DNA from: an uncultured Pelagibacteraceae bacterium | GTDB lineage: Bacteria > Pseudomonadota > Alphaproteobacteria > Pelagibacterales > Pelagibacteraceae | Length of the DNA: 64,000 nt | Direction of reading: 5' to 3' | Assembly (NCBI GenBank): GCA_902563575.1 | Contig: CACEXV010000002.1 | Span: 1-64,000 of the forward strand | Shown: piece after piece, positions 25,277-34,837 of the stretch | Layout of the letters: each line of letters begins with the position of its first letter | Position numbering within the stretch: position 1 is the first letter of the stretch | Position numbers and translations under genes: made by a program | Notes under the pieces: generated by a model | Told to the model about the DNA's origin: nothing | What the model saw: the letters and a program-made list of their open reading frames with translations, nothing else | Databases searched by the model: none

Positions 25277-26737
25277 TTAAAATTTTTGTTTTCTTAAAAA
25301 TGCTGGAATCTCGAATTCCTCTTCAATTTCATCTTCACTTTCAAACATTTTTATTGAATTGATATCATCCGCAAGATTGACATTGTCGTTTGTATCAACT
25401 TTTTCTTCTAAAAACAATTTAGGTGCATCAGCTTCGACCTCATTGAAGACTTTTTTATCTTTATTACTATCTAGATTATTCTCCTCCATATACGAGGTAT
25501 TTTCAATTGATACGCCTTTTGCTTCTTGAAGATCAAGATAATTTTTTTTAACTTTTTCTTGAGATTCAATCCTTTGATTAGATAAATCATTATTAGGCTT
25601 TATCTGCTCGCTCACCTCAAAATTTTCATCTAATTTTAATGCTGTAGCACCATCAATGAGATTGATTGCATGATTTTGGGGTTTGGCTGAATTAAATAAA
25701 TTTTCTGAGTAACCATGATTTCTATTATGTATTCTGCTTCTCATGTTTAAAACTGTTCTTGCCTGAGCTTGATTACCGTCTAATGCGGTAGCCACAATAG
25801 AGACCCTTATCTTACCGTTCATATTTTCATCTTTAATAGCTCCAAATATTGACTCAGCCTCTGGATCTACCTCAGCTCTTATTTTATTTGTAATTTGATC
25901 TACCTCAAAAAGAGTTATGTCCTTTCCGCCGGTTATATTTACCAACAACCCTTTAGCTCCTTGTAGTGTATATTCATCGATTAGAGGATTGTTTAATGCC
26001 ATTTCAGTCGCGACCGTAGCTCTATTTTCCCCTTCTGCTTCACCAGTTCCCATCATCGCCTTACCCATGGCGCTCATAACAGTTTCTACATCAGCAAAAT
26101 CCAAATTTATCATTCCAGGTCTGACCATCAAATCTGTTATACTTTGAACTCCATTTTTTAAAACTGCGTTCGATAAAGAAAAAGATTCTTCAAAACCTGT
26201 TTTCTCATTAGCGATTTTAAAAAGATTTTGATTTGGAACAACAATTACAGTATCTAAATGTTTTTTAAGTTCCTCTAGTCCCTCAACAGCCCTTCGCATT
26301 CTTTTTGGACCTTCGTATGAAAAGGGAAGAGTAGTAACACCAACTGTAAGTATATTTAATTCTTTTGCTGCTCTTGCTATTACATGCGAAGCACCTGTTC
26401 CAGTTCCACCACCCATACCAGCAGTTATAAAAATCATATTACTGCCTTGAATGTAATTCACTATTTCATTCATTGACTCGTCTGCAGCTGCTTGACCTAT
26501 ATCTTGCTTTGCGCCAGCTCCTAAACCTTTAGTCAAGTTCATTCCAATTTGGATTTTTGCATCAGCTTTATTTGCTCTTAAATCCTGAGCATCTGTATTA
26601 ACTGCTACAAACTCTACACCTTGTAGCCCTGACTCTATCATCGCATTAATAGCGTTTCCGCCTGCTCCGCCAATACCAAGAACTAAAATTCTAGGCTTTA
26701 ATTCCTTTAACTCACCTCCTCCAATATTTATACTCAT
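25277..26737 (-). CDS. ftsZ: Cell division GTPase FtsZ
   Basis: GGAGGNAINAM, TAGMGGGTGTGASHVIA, RGPGM-like MVRPGMINLDFADV, C-terminal FEIPAFLRKQ peptide. Confidence 0.98.
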   Translation of the reverse strand: MSINIGGGELKELKPRILVLGIGGAGGNAINAMIESGLQGVEFVAVNTDAQDLRANKADAKIQIGMNLTKGLGAGAKQDIGQAAADESMNEIVNYIQGSNMIFITAGMGGGTGTGASHVIARAAKELNILTVGVTTLPFSYEGPKRMRRAVEGLEELKKHLDTVIVVPNQNLFKIANEKTGFEESFSLSNAVLKNGVQSITDLMVRPGMINLDFADVETVMSAMGKAMMGTGEAEGENRATVATEMALNNPLIDEYTLQGAKGLLVNITGGKDITLFEVDQITNKIRAEVDPEAESIFGAIKDENMNGKIRVSIVATALDGNQAQARTVLNMRSRIHNRNHGYSENLFNSAKPQNHAINLIDGATALKLDENFEVSEQIKPNNDLSNQRIESQEKVKKNYLDLQEAKGVSIENTSYMEENNLDSNKDKKVFNEVEADAPKLFLEEKVDTNDNVNLADDINSIKMFESEDEIEEEFEIPAFLRKQKF

Positions 26738-26755
26738 ACTCCCTCCCTTTTTTTG

Positions 26756-27205
26756 TTAGTTGTTATTATTCCATTTTAAAGTTGACCTATTTTTAAAGGC
26801 TTTCTCTCTAGCTGATTTTTTAAATTTTTCAAAAATGATTGGGTTCCAAATTTGAAAGGTTTTTCCTAAACCGACAAACAAAAAATTGTTCTTTATTTTA
26901 GCATGCTGTAATAACTTTTCGGGAAATATCACTCTGCCTTCGCTATCAAACTGAAGATTTATACATTCCGATAAAATTGAAGTTGCAAAATAATCTCTTT
27001 TTTCCTCAAAAGGATTTAGGCTATCAATAGTATCGTTGATCTTCTCTATTCTGTCCTGAGTACATCCCTCAAGGGCATTGTTATTAAAGGAGGGATAGGT
27101 AATGAAACCGTTGTATCCTAGTGCGCTAAGATGTGATCTAAAAGTTGCAGGCACGGATACCCTTCCTTTTTTGTCTAGTTTGTTTTCGTAACTTGATAAA
27201 AACAT
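26756..27205 (-). CDS. mraZ: Transcriptional regulator MraZ
   Basis: YENKLDKKGRVSVPATFRSHL and FDSEGRVIFPEKLLQHA (paired AbrB-like repeats); first gene of the cluster. Confidence 0.93.
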   Translation of the reverse strand: MFLSSYENKLDKKGRVSVPATFRSHLSALGYNGFITYPSFNNNALEGCTQDRIEKINDTIDSLNPFEEKRDYFATSILSECINLQFDSEGRVIFPEKLLQHAKIKNNFLFVGLGKTFQIWNPIIFEKFKKSAREKAFKNRSTLKWNNNN

Positions 27206-27240
27206 ATTTAATTAATTTTATATTCAAAATTCCTCCACTT

Positions 27241-27282
27241 TGGGATTAAATGGGATTTTATGGGTTTTTGGGGTATAGTCAA
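27241..27282 (-). promoter_or_regulatory. Candidate mra promoter (TTGACT-N16-TAAAAT) overlaid with 10-bp-spaced CCCA repeats (MraZ site candidate)
   Basis: Plus strand TGGGATTAAATGGGATTTTATGGGTTTTTGGGGTATAGTCAA: AGTCAA (27277-27282) is the complement of the -35, ATTTTA (27255-27260) the complement of the -10. Confidence 0.55.
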
Positions 27283-27334
27283 CACTTTTTAATTGAATTG
27301 ATTTAAGTACAAAACAGGAACAATAAGATAAGTT

Positions 27335-27688
27335 GCTAGACAGCCTATAAGCCGGGTTTTGTCATTTAAGAGGTAATTTATCTTGGCTTAAACTCGCATT
27401 TAAGCTCTAGCGGCTAACCCAGGTAACTAATAAAGGACTATTTTTAGCTTTCGCAATGTTACCTCTATTTAGCCTTGCTCCAGATGGGGTTTGCCGTGCG
27501 ATTTTTGTTACCAAAAACCCGGTGTGCTCTTACCACACCTTTTCACCCTTGCCTTGATTAGGCGGTTTGTTTTCTGTGGCACTATCCCTAAGGTCACCCT
27601 CGCCAGCTGTTAACTGGCATCTCGTCCTAATAGAGCCCGGACTTTCCTCTACAATTAATGTAGCTACCGTCCAGCTATCTAGCGATAA
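27335..27688 (-). ncRNA. rnpB: RNase P RNA, bacterial class A (ends approximate)
   Basis: Reverse complement contains GAGGAAAGTCCGGGCTC near the 5' end, CCACAGAAAACAAACCGCC, and AAACCCGGCTTATAGGCTGTC at the 3' end. Confidence 0.93.
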
Positions 27689-27691
27689 CTT

Positions 27692-27718
27692 AATATAATT
27701 TAAATATGTCCAAATCAA
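27692..27718 (-). promoter_or_regulatory. Candidate rnpB promoter (TTGATT-N15-TATATT)
   Basis: Reverse complement CTTGATTTGGACATATTTAAATTATATTAAG immediately upstream of the rnpB 5' end; spacer is short. Confidence 0.35.
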
Positions 27719-27725
27719 GTGCTTG

Positions 27726-28430
27726 TTATTTTTGTGCTAATAATTGGCTTAAAATGTAGGTTTTTTTATCAATTTTTCCGCTTACCTTCTCAGGGAAATA
27801 TCTCATTTGAAATGCCTTGATTACCATTCTGTCGGTAGGATTTTTCGTTTTAATTTTAAAATATCTGTAGCCAATTAATTTTAAATTCTTAAAAAAATTT
27901 TCTCTTATTAGATTTTTTTTCTCTTTAATCTTTTTTTTTGAAAGTTTTTTAATACTTGGAATATAAATTATTGATTTCCAAGGGAATTTTTCTCCTGGGT
28001 CTTTTTTTCTCAATGGGGAAATATCAGAGTGTCCCAGTATATTTTTAAGGGGAATTTTATATTTTTTTCTCAATTTTTGGCAAAGTTTTCTTACTGCACT
28101 AACTTGTTTAATGTCATACATTTCATAATTTTTTCCGTGACCTTTATTTTGAATTTCTATACCGACTGAGCAAATATTGAGATTTACAAATTCTTTCCAT
28201 CTTGATTTGCCGGCGTGCCAAGCAACATTTTTTTCAGAAACAAGTCTGTAGATATAACCATTTTTACTTATCAAATAATGACAACTTACTTTGAATTTCT
28301 TAGATTTCAGCCGAGAAATAGATTCAATTGTAGATTGCATTCCAGTATAATGAAGAATGATAAATTTGATTCTCCTTTTTTTACCTAAAATTTTGTCAAA
28401 ATTATTTGAGAAAACGTCTATAACTCTCAT
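27726..28430 (-). CDS. N-acetylmuramoyl-L-alanine amidase (Amidase_2/AmiD-like)
   Basis: IILHYTGMQST, CHYLISKNGYIYRLV, AWHAGKSRW, GHSDISPLRKKDPGEKFPW; peptidoglycan-binding-like C terminus. Confidence 0.88.
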   Translation of the reverse strand: MRVIDVFSNNFDKILGKKRRIKFIILHYTGMQSTIESISRLKSKKFKVSCHYLISKNGYIYRLVSEKNVAWHAGKSRWKEFVNLNICSVGIEIQNKGHGKNYEMYDIKQVSAVRKLCQKLRKKYKIPLKNILGHSDISPLRKKDPGEKFPWKSIIYIPSIKKLSKKKIKEKKNLIRENFFKNLKLIGYRYFKIKTKNPTDRMVIKAFQMRYFPEKVSGKIDKKTYILSQLLAQK

Positions 28431-28520
28431 TTTGCAACAATTTTAACACATATCGGCTGAATTTAAACGAATTTATTATTTAAATATGGATATTAAAACA
28501 AAATTATATATATAAGCTTT

Positions 28521-29270
28521 ATGATTAGATTTAAACTACCTTTAGTGACATTAACCATAATACTTTTTTTGTCGTTGTCACACAATGAATTAAGAGCTGA
28601 GAAAGAATGCTTCGAAAAGGTCAGCCGATCAATTTTTAAATTTAATACAGCTCTTGATAATGCACTAATAGGACCTGTTTCTAGATTATATAACAAACTG
28701 CCTCAAAAAGTTAAGGAGGGAACTGGAAATGTAACCTCCAATATTGGAAGATTATTGAGCGTACCTAATCATCTTTTACAAGGAAATGTTTCTCAAGCCG
28801 CGGACTCCTTTGGTGCTTTTACTATAAATTTATTTTTTGGAATTGGTGGATTAAATGATGTTGCGTCAGCTTATATTGATATTAAACCAACTCAAGAAGA
28901 CTTAAGTCAAACGCTTGGGGTTTATGGAGTTAAAAATGGTTGTTACTTTGTACTTCCTGTATTGGGTCCAACTACTGTTAGAGATACCGCAGCTATGGTT
29001 GGTGATACTTTCCTAGATCCGTTTGCTACAATGACATGGAGACAAAAAGAGGTGTTAAATGAAACATTTAACAAAAGTAATTACGTATTGTATAAAGGGG
29101 CAGACGCCATTGACTTCAGAGGTGATAATGACACAAATATTGAAAGTTTAAAAAAGAATTCAATAGATTTATATGCAGCAACTAAGAGTTTATATTTACA
29201 AAATAAAAAGAATAAAATTGAAAATTCCACTGGTAATGAAGAAGATGGATGGGGTAATTTAGATAAATAA
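28521..29270 (+). CDS. mlaA: MlaA/VacJ-family phospholipid transport protein
   Basis: FNTALDNALIGPVSRLYNKLP, GGLNDVASA, EDLSQTLGVYGV, GCYFVLPVLGPTTVRD. Confidence 0.9.
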   Translation: MIRFKLPLVTLTIILFLSLSHNELRAEKECFEKVSRSIFKFNTALDNALIGPVSRLYNKLPQKVKEGTGNVTSNIGRLLSVPNHLLQGNVSQAADSFGAFTINLFFGIGGLNDVASAYIDIKPTQEDLSQTLGVYGVKNGCYFVLPVLGPTTVRDTAAMVGDTFLDPFATMTWRQKEVLNETFNKSNYVLYKGADAIDFRGDNDTNIESLKKNSIDLYAATKSLYLQNKKNKIENSTGNEEDGWGNLDK

Positions 29271-29279
29271 TATTTTTGT

Positions 29280-29876
29280 ATGAAAAAAATAGTATTTATC
29301 TTTTTTATATTTCTTGTTCTCAACAATAACAAATTATTAGCTTACAGTTCAGAGCCAAAATCTTTTGTTTCTGAAATGGTCACAGAGGCTATAAATGTCC
29401 TGAGTGATAAAAGTTTGAGTGACGAAAAAAAGAATGATGTTATTGCATTAATAGCAAAAGAAAATGTAGATATAAAAGCTTTGGGCTATTACACACTAGG
29501 ATCTATTAGAAAATCTTTGGATAAAAGTATTTTAGAACAATATAACAATCTATTTGAAAAATATTTTTTAAAAAGTTTAACTTCTAGATTAAGTGAATAT
29601 TCAGATCAAAAATTTGAGGTTACGGGAGCAGAGCAAAAAAGCGCAAATTATACAATTGTCTTTTCTAAGGTCACTGGTGAAACTAAATCTCCTGAAATTA
29701 AAGTTAATTGGAGAGTTTATACAAAAAACCCAAATAAACCATTGATTAGAGATTTAATAGTAGAAGGTCTTAGTTTGGCCAAAACCCAAAAAGAGGAGTT
29801 CGCATCGATATTAAATTCTAATAATAATGATGTAGCTAAATTGTTAGATAGGCTAAAAGAATTTATTAAAAATTAA
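29280..29876 (+). CDS. mlaC: MlaC/Ttg2D-family periplasmic phospholipid-binding protein
   Basis: Signal peptide, ABC-type Tol/Ttg2 pattern (FEKYFLKSLTSRLSEYSDQKFEVTG, VNWRVY, IRDLIVEGLSLAKTQKEEFASIL), adjacent to mlaA. Confidence 0.85.
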   Translation: MKKIVFIFFIFLVLNNNKLLAYSSEPKSFVSEMVTEAINVLSDKSLSDEKKNDVIALIAKENVDIKALGYYTLGSIRKSLDKSILEQYNNLFEKYFLKSLTSRLSEYSDQKFEVTGAEQKSANYTIVFSKVTGETKSPEIKVNWRVYTKNPNKPLIRDLIVEGLSLAKTQKEEFASILNSNNNDVAKLLDRLKEFIKN

Positions 29877-29879
29877 TTT

Positions 29880-29956
29880 TGGTGGGCCCGCCAGGACTCG
29901 AACCTGGGACCAATACATTATGAGTGTACTGCTCTAACCAACTGAGCTACAGGCCC
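29880..29956 (-). tRNA. tRNA with CAU anticodon and encoded CCA; acceptor bases favour tRNA-Ile2 (k2CAU) over elongator Met
   Basis: GGGCCTGTAGCTCAGTTGGTTAGAGCAGTACACTCATAATGTATTGGTCCCAGGTTCGAGTCCTGGCGGGCCCACCA folds as a cloverleaf; C4-G69 and C5-G68 present. Confidence 0.93.
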
Positions 29957-30000
29957 AACTATAAATAGGGATAATATTAAAGTTATCAAAAGTCAAACTT

Positions 30001-30261
30001 TCAATTATTATTAACTTCCTTAATTAATTTCTTTAGAAACTTACCAATCAAGTCCGCATCATCAGGATTCAGCATTTGCTCTTTTTCGATCCCCTTTTTC
30101 ATTTCATCTCTTATCTTATCTTTCACAAGTATAATTTTTTCCCTGGATAATTGATCGCTTAAATCCTTTTTTAGACTGTTTACCAACGATCCAATTGTTA
30201 GTTGGAATAATACAAAAATACTTATAAAAATTATTAATGTCTTAATTACAAATATTTTCAT
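30001..30261 (-). CDS. Small single-TM protein of unknown function
   Basis: 86-aa ORF with N-terminal TM helix, start overlapping the stop of the upstream membrane protein (ATGA). Confidence 0.6.
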   Translation of the reverse strand: MKIFVIKTLIIFISIFVLFQLTIGSLVNSLKKDLSDQLSREKIILVKDKIRDEMKKGIEKEQMLNPDDADLIGKFLKKLIKEVNNN

Positions 30262-31913
30262 TTTATTTTACTGCTTTTCATATTTATGAATAATTCATTT
30301 ACTATATTACCATTTATCTCAAACTTATAATAGGATTTAAAATAATCAGGGATTATATATCTTTTTTTATTATATATTGGCCTTGTAAAATAATAATAAT
30401 TGGTAAAAATAAAATCACTTTCATAATGCCTATCTTCAATAAAATTTATCTTATTTGCATCAGCTGCTTCCATAATTAATTTAGTTTTATTTAAATCTGT
30501 AAAACTTGCTGATGAAATTTTTATAGGAAATTCATCATTATCAGTATTCTTTAGTAAATGATTTAGAGTTTGAGAATTTGAGACTCCCCAATAATCTAAT
30601 GCAAATTCACCCTTGATAAAACTATTTACTAAGCCATTAAAATATACGTGCTGGTGCGGGTGCATTTGAATAATATTGTGTATACTAAATAATGATTGAA
30701 TTGAAAAAATTAGTATAAATATTCTGAAATATTTGATGTTTATCTTTTTTAAAAACTTCAAAAAAAATAATCCAAGAATTATGAGTGGTGGATATAAAAA
30801 ATATAACTGCCTCCAGCCAGAGTAAAGGGTTGAGTTAAATAAAATCACTAATAAAATTGGAGTAATAGTGACCATAAGGAAAAAAATACCAAACATTTCA
30901 TAATTCTCTCTCCATAGGTTGTTATTTTTAATTACCTCTATTTGAAATAAATTTCTAAAAAAAATAAAGAATGTATAGATAACTCCAAATATAATAATTA
31001 CCGAAAATATAACTGGTGTAGTTAGTAAAAACCAAACAAAAAAGTAATGCCAGGGGGTAAACTCTGCATTTATAAATTTACCAAAATATAATATTTCTCC
31101 CTTCCAGGGATAATTTTTAAACTCATTAAAAGCGACTAATAGATTTGAAAATGTATCTTCCCATAAAAACGGCCATAAAAAAATTAAGAAACCAAGAAAT
31201 AAAAATAAGTACTTAATAGAACTAAAAATTTTAAATTTAGTTTTTGTATTATCTGTGTTGAATAAAAAAAAGAATAAAGTTATTAATGGTAAGTAAATAC
31301 CTACTATCCTTACTCCGACTGCTAATGACGTAAAAAAAGCAGCTAAAATTATTGATGAATTATTTTTATCCCTTAAAAATTTTATGCTAAACAGGGTCGC
31401 AATAATAAATAAACTCATAAATATTATATCTTTAGGGTTATAAAAACTTTCAGCAAATATTCTTGGTGATAAAATTAAAGATAAACTTCCAATCAGCGAC
31501 AAAACTTTGTCCTGAAAAATTTGATTACATAAAATAAAAAATACAACAGTTGATATAAAGAACAATATGAAATTTATTAAGTGTCTAAATAAAAAGGCAT
31601 CTCTCGTATTATCAATGTCAAAAAAAAATTCAAAAAAAGCCAAAGGTAAATCAAAAACCACACCGTACGCTTTGTCTTTATAGTCACTTAGATTTGGTAT
31701 ATCGACTACAAATTTTGAGAGATCGGCGTTAATTCCTATTTTTTCAAAAATATACTTTAAAGATACGAAACCATTATCTCTATTTATATTTTCATCAAAT
31801 GATATCCCATAATCTTTGTAAATATTGATCCCGATAATGAAATAAATCAAAAAAATGAAAAAAATTAATAAATTAATTTTAAACTTTTTTTTTGTTTGTT
31901 TTACAGTAATCAT
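30258..31913 (-). CDS. GT-C-fold (family 39-like) membrane glycosyltransferase
   Basis: 551-aa multi-TM protein with an acidic motif in the first extracytoplasmic loop (YGISFDENINRDNG) and FNPKDI-like YNPKDIIFM. Confidence 0.7.
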   Translation of the reverse strand: MITVKQTKKKFKINLLIFFIFLIYFIIGINIYKDYGISFDENINRDNGFVSLKYIFEKIGINADLSKFVVDIPNLSDYKDKAYGVVFDLPLAFFEFFFDIDNTRDAFLFRHLINFILFFISTVVFFILCNQIFQDKVLSLIGSLSLILSPRIFAESFYNPKDIIFMSLFIIATLFSIKFLRDKNNSSIILAAFFTSLAVGVRIVGIYLPLITLFFFLFNTDNTKTKFKIFSSIKYLFLFLGFLIFLWPFLWEDTFSNLLVAFNEFKNYPWKGEILYFGKFINAEFTPWHYFFVWFLLTTPVIFSVIIIFGVIYTFFIFFRNLFQIEVIKNNNLWRENYEMFGIFFLMVTITPILLVILFNSTLYSGWRQLYFLYPPLIILGLFFLKFLKKINIKYFRIFILIFSIQSLFSIHNIIQMHPHQHVYFNGLVNSFIKGEFALDYWGVSNSQTLNHLLKNTDNDEFPIKISSASFTDLNKTKLIMEAADANKINFIEDRHYESDFIFTNYYYFTRPIYNKKRYIIPDYFKSYYKFEINGNIVNELFINMKSSKIK

Positions 31914-31937
31914 TTTATTTTGTATTGTTTTTATTGC

Positions 31938-32930
31938 ATGAAATCGACTCTACTATTAAAAAATATTTTAACAACTTTTCTAGGAATTTTTTTATCACTT
32001 GTTGTCATTGAAATTATGCTTCGAATTTTGGGTTATACCCCCTGGCATTACGATAAGTCAAATAATCCCAGTATTTACCGATTTGACAATGAACTTGGCT
32101 GGATATCAAAAAGCGGGAAGTTTAGTATGAGAGTATCAAAGAGTAATAAGGACATATTTGAGATGACAATTGAAAATGATTCTAGCAGAAAGATATACGG
32201 AAATCCTGCTGAAAATAAGATTTTGTTTCTTGGGGGATCTTTCACACAAGGCTGGGGTGTCAATGATAATGAAACATTCGCTAATTATGTGCAGAAAAAT
32301 TTTAAAAATTACCAAATTAAAAACTTCGGTCAGGGTGGTTACGGAAGTGTGCAATCTTATTTACTTTTAAAAAGATTATATAATGAAGGTGCTAAACCAA
32401 AACTTGTAGTCTACTCATTTATTGATCACCATGAATACAGAAATGTTGCTCGAGGGGAATGGCTTAGATTGCTACTAAAATATTCCAATTCGGGTCATGA
32501 AACCCCTCCCCGAGTTCCATTTGCAACTGTTGGAAAAAATAATTTAATTAATTTTCATGAACCGATTAGTTATCCAATGTTTCCTTTCAGAGAATCTTTG
32601 TCTTTGGTTAATTTTTTAGAGTTCAATTATGCAAAAATTACAACGAAAAGAAGAAAAAAAATGCAAAAAGAGGTTTTGCGTAAATTGTTGCTAGAAATGA
32701 AAAAGATCAGTGATTCTAAAAATTCGGTTTTTTTATTCGTCAATTTAAAATCTGAGATTTCTGAACATGAAAACTTTTTAATAAATCAGCGAATAAATTA
32801 TGTTGATTGTAATATAAAGCTATCTGAGGACACTTTGCTAGACGGAGACTATCATCCCAATGTTAAAGCTCATAAATTATATAGTCGGTGCATTACATCT
32901 TACTTAAAAAAAAATAATTTACTTTTCTAA
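31938..32930 (+). CDS. SGNH/GDSL-type hydrolase-like membrane-anchored protein
   Basis: [20 protein letters not shown] (block I), [16 protein letters not shown] (block II/III), [15 protein letters not shown] (DxxH). ATG at 31938 preferred. Confidence 0.8.
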   Translation: MKSTLLLKNILTTFLGIFLSLVVIEIMLRILGYTPWHYDKSNNPSIYRFDNELGWISKSGKFSMRVSKSNKDIFEMTIENDSSRKIYGNPAENKILFLGGSFTQGWGVNDNETFANYVQKNFKNYQIKNFGQGGYGSVQSYLLLKRLYNEGAKPKLVVYSFIDHHEYRNVARGEWLRLLLKYSNSGHETPPRVPFATVGKNNLINFHEPISYPMFPFRESLSLVNFLEFNYAKITTKRRKKMQKEVLRKLLLEMKKISDSKNSVFLFVNLKSEISEHENFLINQRINYVDCNIKLSEDTLLDGDYHPNVKAHKLYSRCITSYLKKNNLLF

Positions 32931-34784
32931 AAAACTTTTTAGTTGTTTTGACCTGCTGGGATGTTTGAGTTTTCTAAGTGCTTTTGCTTCGATTTGTCTA
33001 ATTCTTTCTCTAGTTACGGAAAATTGAAGACCTACCTCCTCTAGAGTATGATCAGTATTCATTCCAATTCCAAATCTCATTCTTAAAACTCTCTCCTCTC
33101 TCGGAGTCAATGATGCTAAAATTTTCGTTGTAGACTCGCTTAAATTAGATTGTATAGCAGTGTCTAAGGGCTGAAGAGCATTTTTATCCTCAATAAAATC
33201 TCCAAGACTACTGTCTTCCTCATCGCCAACTGGGGTTTCTAATGATACAGGCTCTTTAGCAATTTTTAAAACTTTTCTTACTTTCTCTAATGGCATTGCA
33301 AGTTTTTTTGCTAGCTCCTCGGGAGTCGGCTCTCTTCCAAACTCACTCATAATTTGTCTTTGAGTTCTTACAATTTTGTTAATTGTTTCAATCATGTGAA
33401 CTGGTATTCTTATAGTTCTTGCTTGGTCAGCTATGGATCTTGTAATAGCTTGTCTAATCCACCAAGTTGCATATGTTGAAAATTTATAACCTCTTCTGTA
33501 CTCAAATTTATCTACAGCTTTCATCAGTCCAATATTACCTTCCTGAATTAAGTCTAAAAATTGTAGTCCTCTATTGGTATATTTTTTCGCGATAGAAATT
33601 ACCAATCTTAGATTGGCTTCTACCATTTCTTTTTTTGCTATTCGGGACTCTCTTTCACCTTTTTGAATTCTGCTGACTAACTTTTTAAATTCACCCACTG
33701 ACAAGCCAATTTTTTTACTTAACTCTATTAGCCTATCTCTAATTTCATTAAAATCCTTTTTATGTTTTTTGAAGAAACTTTTCCAGGTTTTGTTCTCATT
33801 CAAAAATGTTTCAAATTTGGGATTGATTTCATTTCCTAAATAATATTTTAAAAATTCTTCTCTTGTTATTTTATTTTCCATTGCTAATCTTAGTAAAACT
33901 CCCTCAAGAGAAACTATTTTTTTGTTTTCTTTGTAATGTGCTTGAACAAGCTCTTCTACAACACCTGGTGATAAAGGGAGATTTTTAAAATTATCTATTA
34001 AAGTTGACTGTATTTTTTTAAAATTTTTACTTTTTGATGTCGAAAGCTCTTTTGAGGCGAGCAGTAGTGCTAATTTCTCAGTTTGATATTTAGTTAATTT
34101 AGAATAATTTTTATTTAGGTTATCTAAAATTTTTAAAATTTTAGGCTTTATCTCCTCTTCCATTTTTGCAAGTGAGACATTAAATTCATCCTCGTTGATA
34201 TTTTCTTCCTCAGTTTGTTTCTCTCCTCCCTCTGGGGAGGTCTTTTGATTTAACTTTTCACTAGATTTATTTTTTTTTGACTCTTTTTCGCCTTCTTCCG
34301 TTTCAATATCTTCGTAACTAGAGTCTATATCGATAATATCTCTGACCAAAATCTCCTGTTTTTCAATTTTATCTTTCCACTCTGTGATTTTTTTTCCAAC
34401 TATTGGACTTTGGGTCAAGGCGTTAATCATCACATCTTTACCTGCCTCTATTCTTTTAGCAATTGCAATCTCACCTTCTCTAGATAATAACTCTACTCCT
34501 CCCATCTCCCTTAGATACATTCTTATTGGGTCGTCACTTTTATCTGAAGATTTATCTTCGCTTACTTGCGCCACCTCTTTCTTCTTATGAACTTGATAAT
34601 CAGCTTTTTTCTCTACTAAAGTTATTTTGTTATCTGCAATTATAATAAAAGATTTTTCGGTGTTATCACTTGAATTACCTCTTTTACCTAAAGACTTACC
34701 CAGTTCCTCATATGTAATAAAACCTCTTTTTAAACCTTTATCTAAAAGACGCTCGAATGATTTTGTAATTAGTTTATCAGGCAT
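32919..34784 (-). CDS. rpoD: RNA polymerase primary sigma factor
   Basis: [83 protein letters not shown]. Confidence 0.98.
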   Translation of the reverse strand: MPDKLITKSFERLLDKGLKRGFITYEELGKSLGKRGNSSDNTEKSFIIIADNKITLVEKKADYQVHKKKEVAQVSEDKSSDKSDDPIRMYLREMGGVELLSREGEIAIAKRIEAGKDVMINALTQSPIVGKKITEWKDKIEKQEILVRDIIDIDSSYEDIETEEGEKESKKNKSSEKLNQKTSPEGGEKQTEEENINEDEFNVSLAKMEEEIKPKILKILDNLNKNYSKLTKYQTEKLALLLASKELSTSKSKNFKKIQSTLIDNFKNLPLSPGVVEELVQAHYKENKKIVSLEGVLLRLAMENKITREEFLKYYLGNEINPKFETFLNENKTWKSFFKKHKKDFNEIRDRLIELSKKIGLSVGEFKKLVSRIQKGERESRIAKKEMVEANLRLVISIAKKYTNRGLQFLDLIQEGNIGLMKAVDKFEYRRGYKFSTYATWWIRQAITRSIADQARTIRIPVHMIETINKIVRTQRQIMSEFGREPTPEELAKKLAMPLEKVRKVLKIAKEPVSLETPVGDEEDSSLGDFIEDKNALQPLDTAIQSNLSESTTKILASLTPREERVLRMRFGIGMNTDHTLEEVGLQFSVTRERIRQIEAKALRKLKHPSRSKQLKSFLEK

Positions 34785-34837
34785 AATATGAACAGTAGAG
34801 TATATATAGTCTTTAAATTTTAAAAATCTATTCTTTT

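Noticed and set aside
27530-27718. 62-aa minus-strand ORF in the ORF track
   Set aside because: Lies inside the RNase P RNA gene and its upstream region; fortuitous translation of structured RNA.
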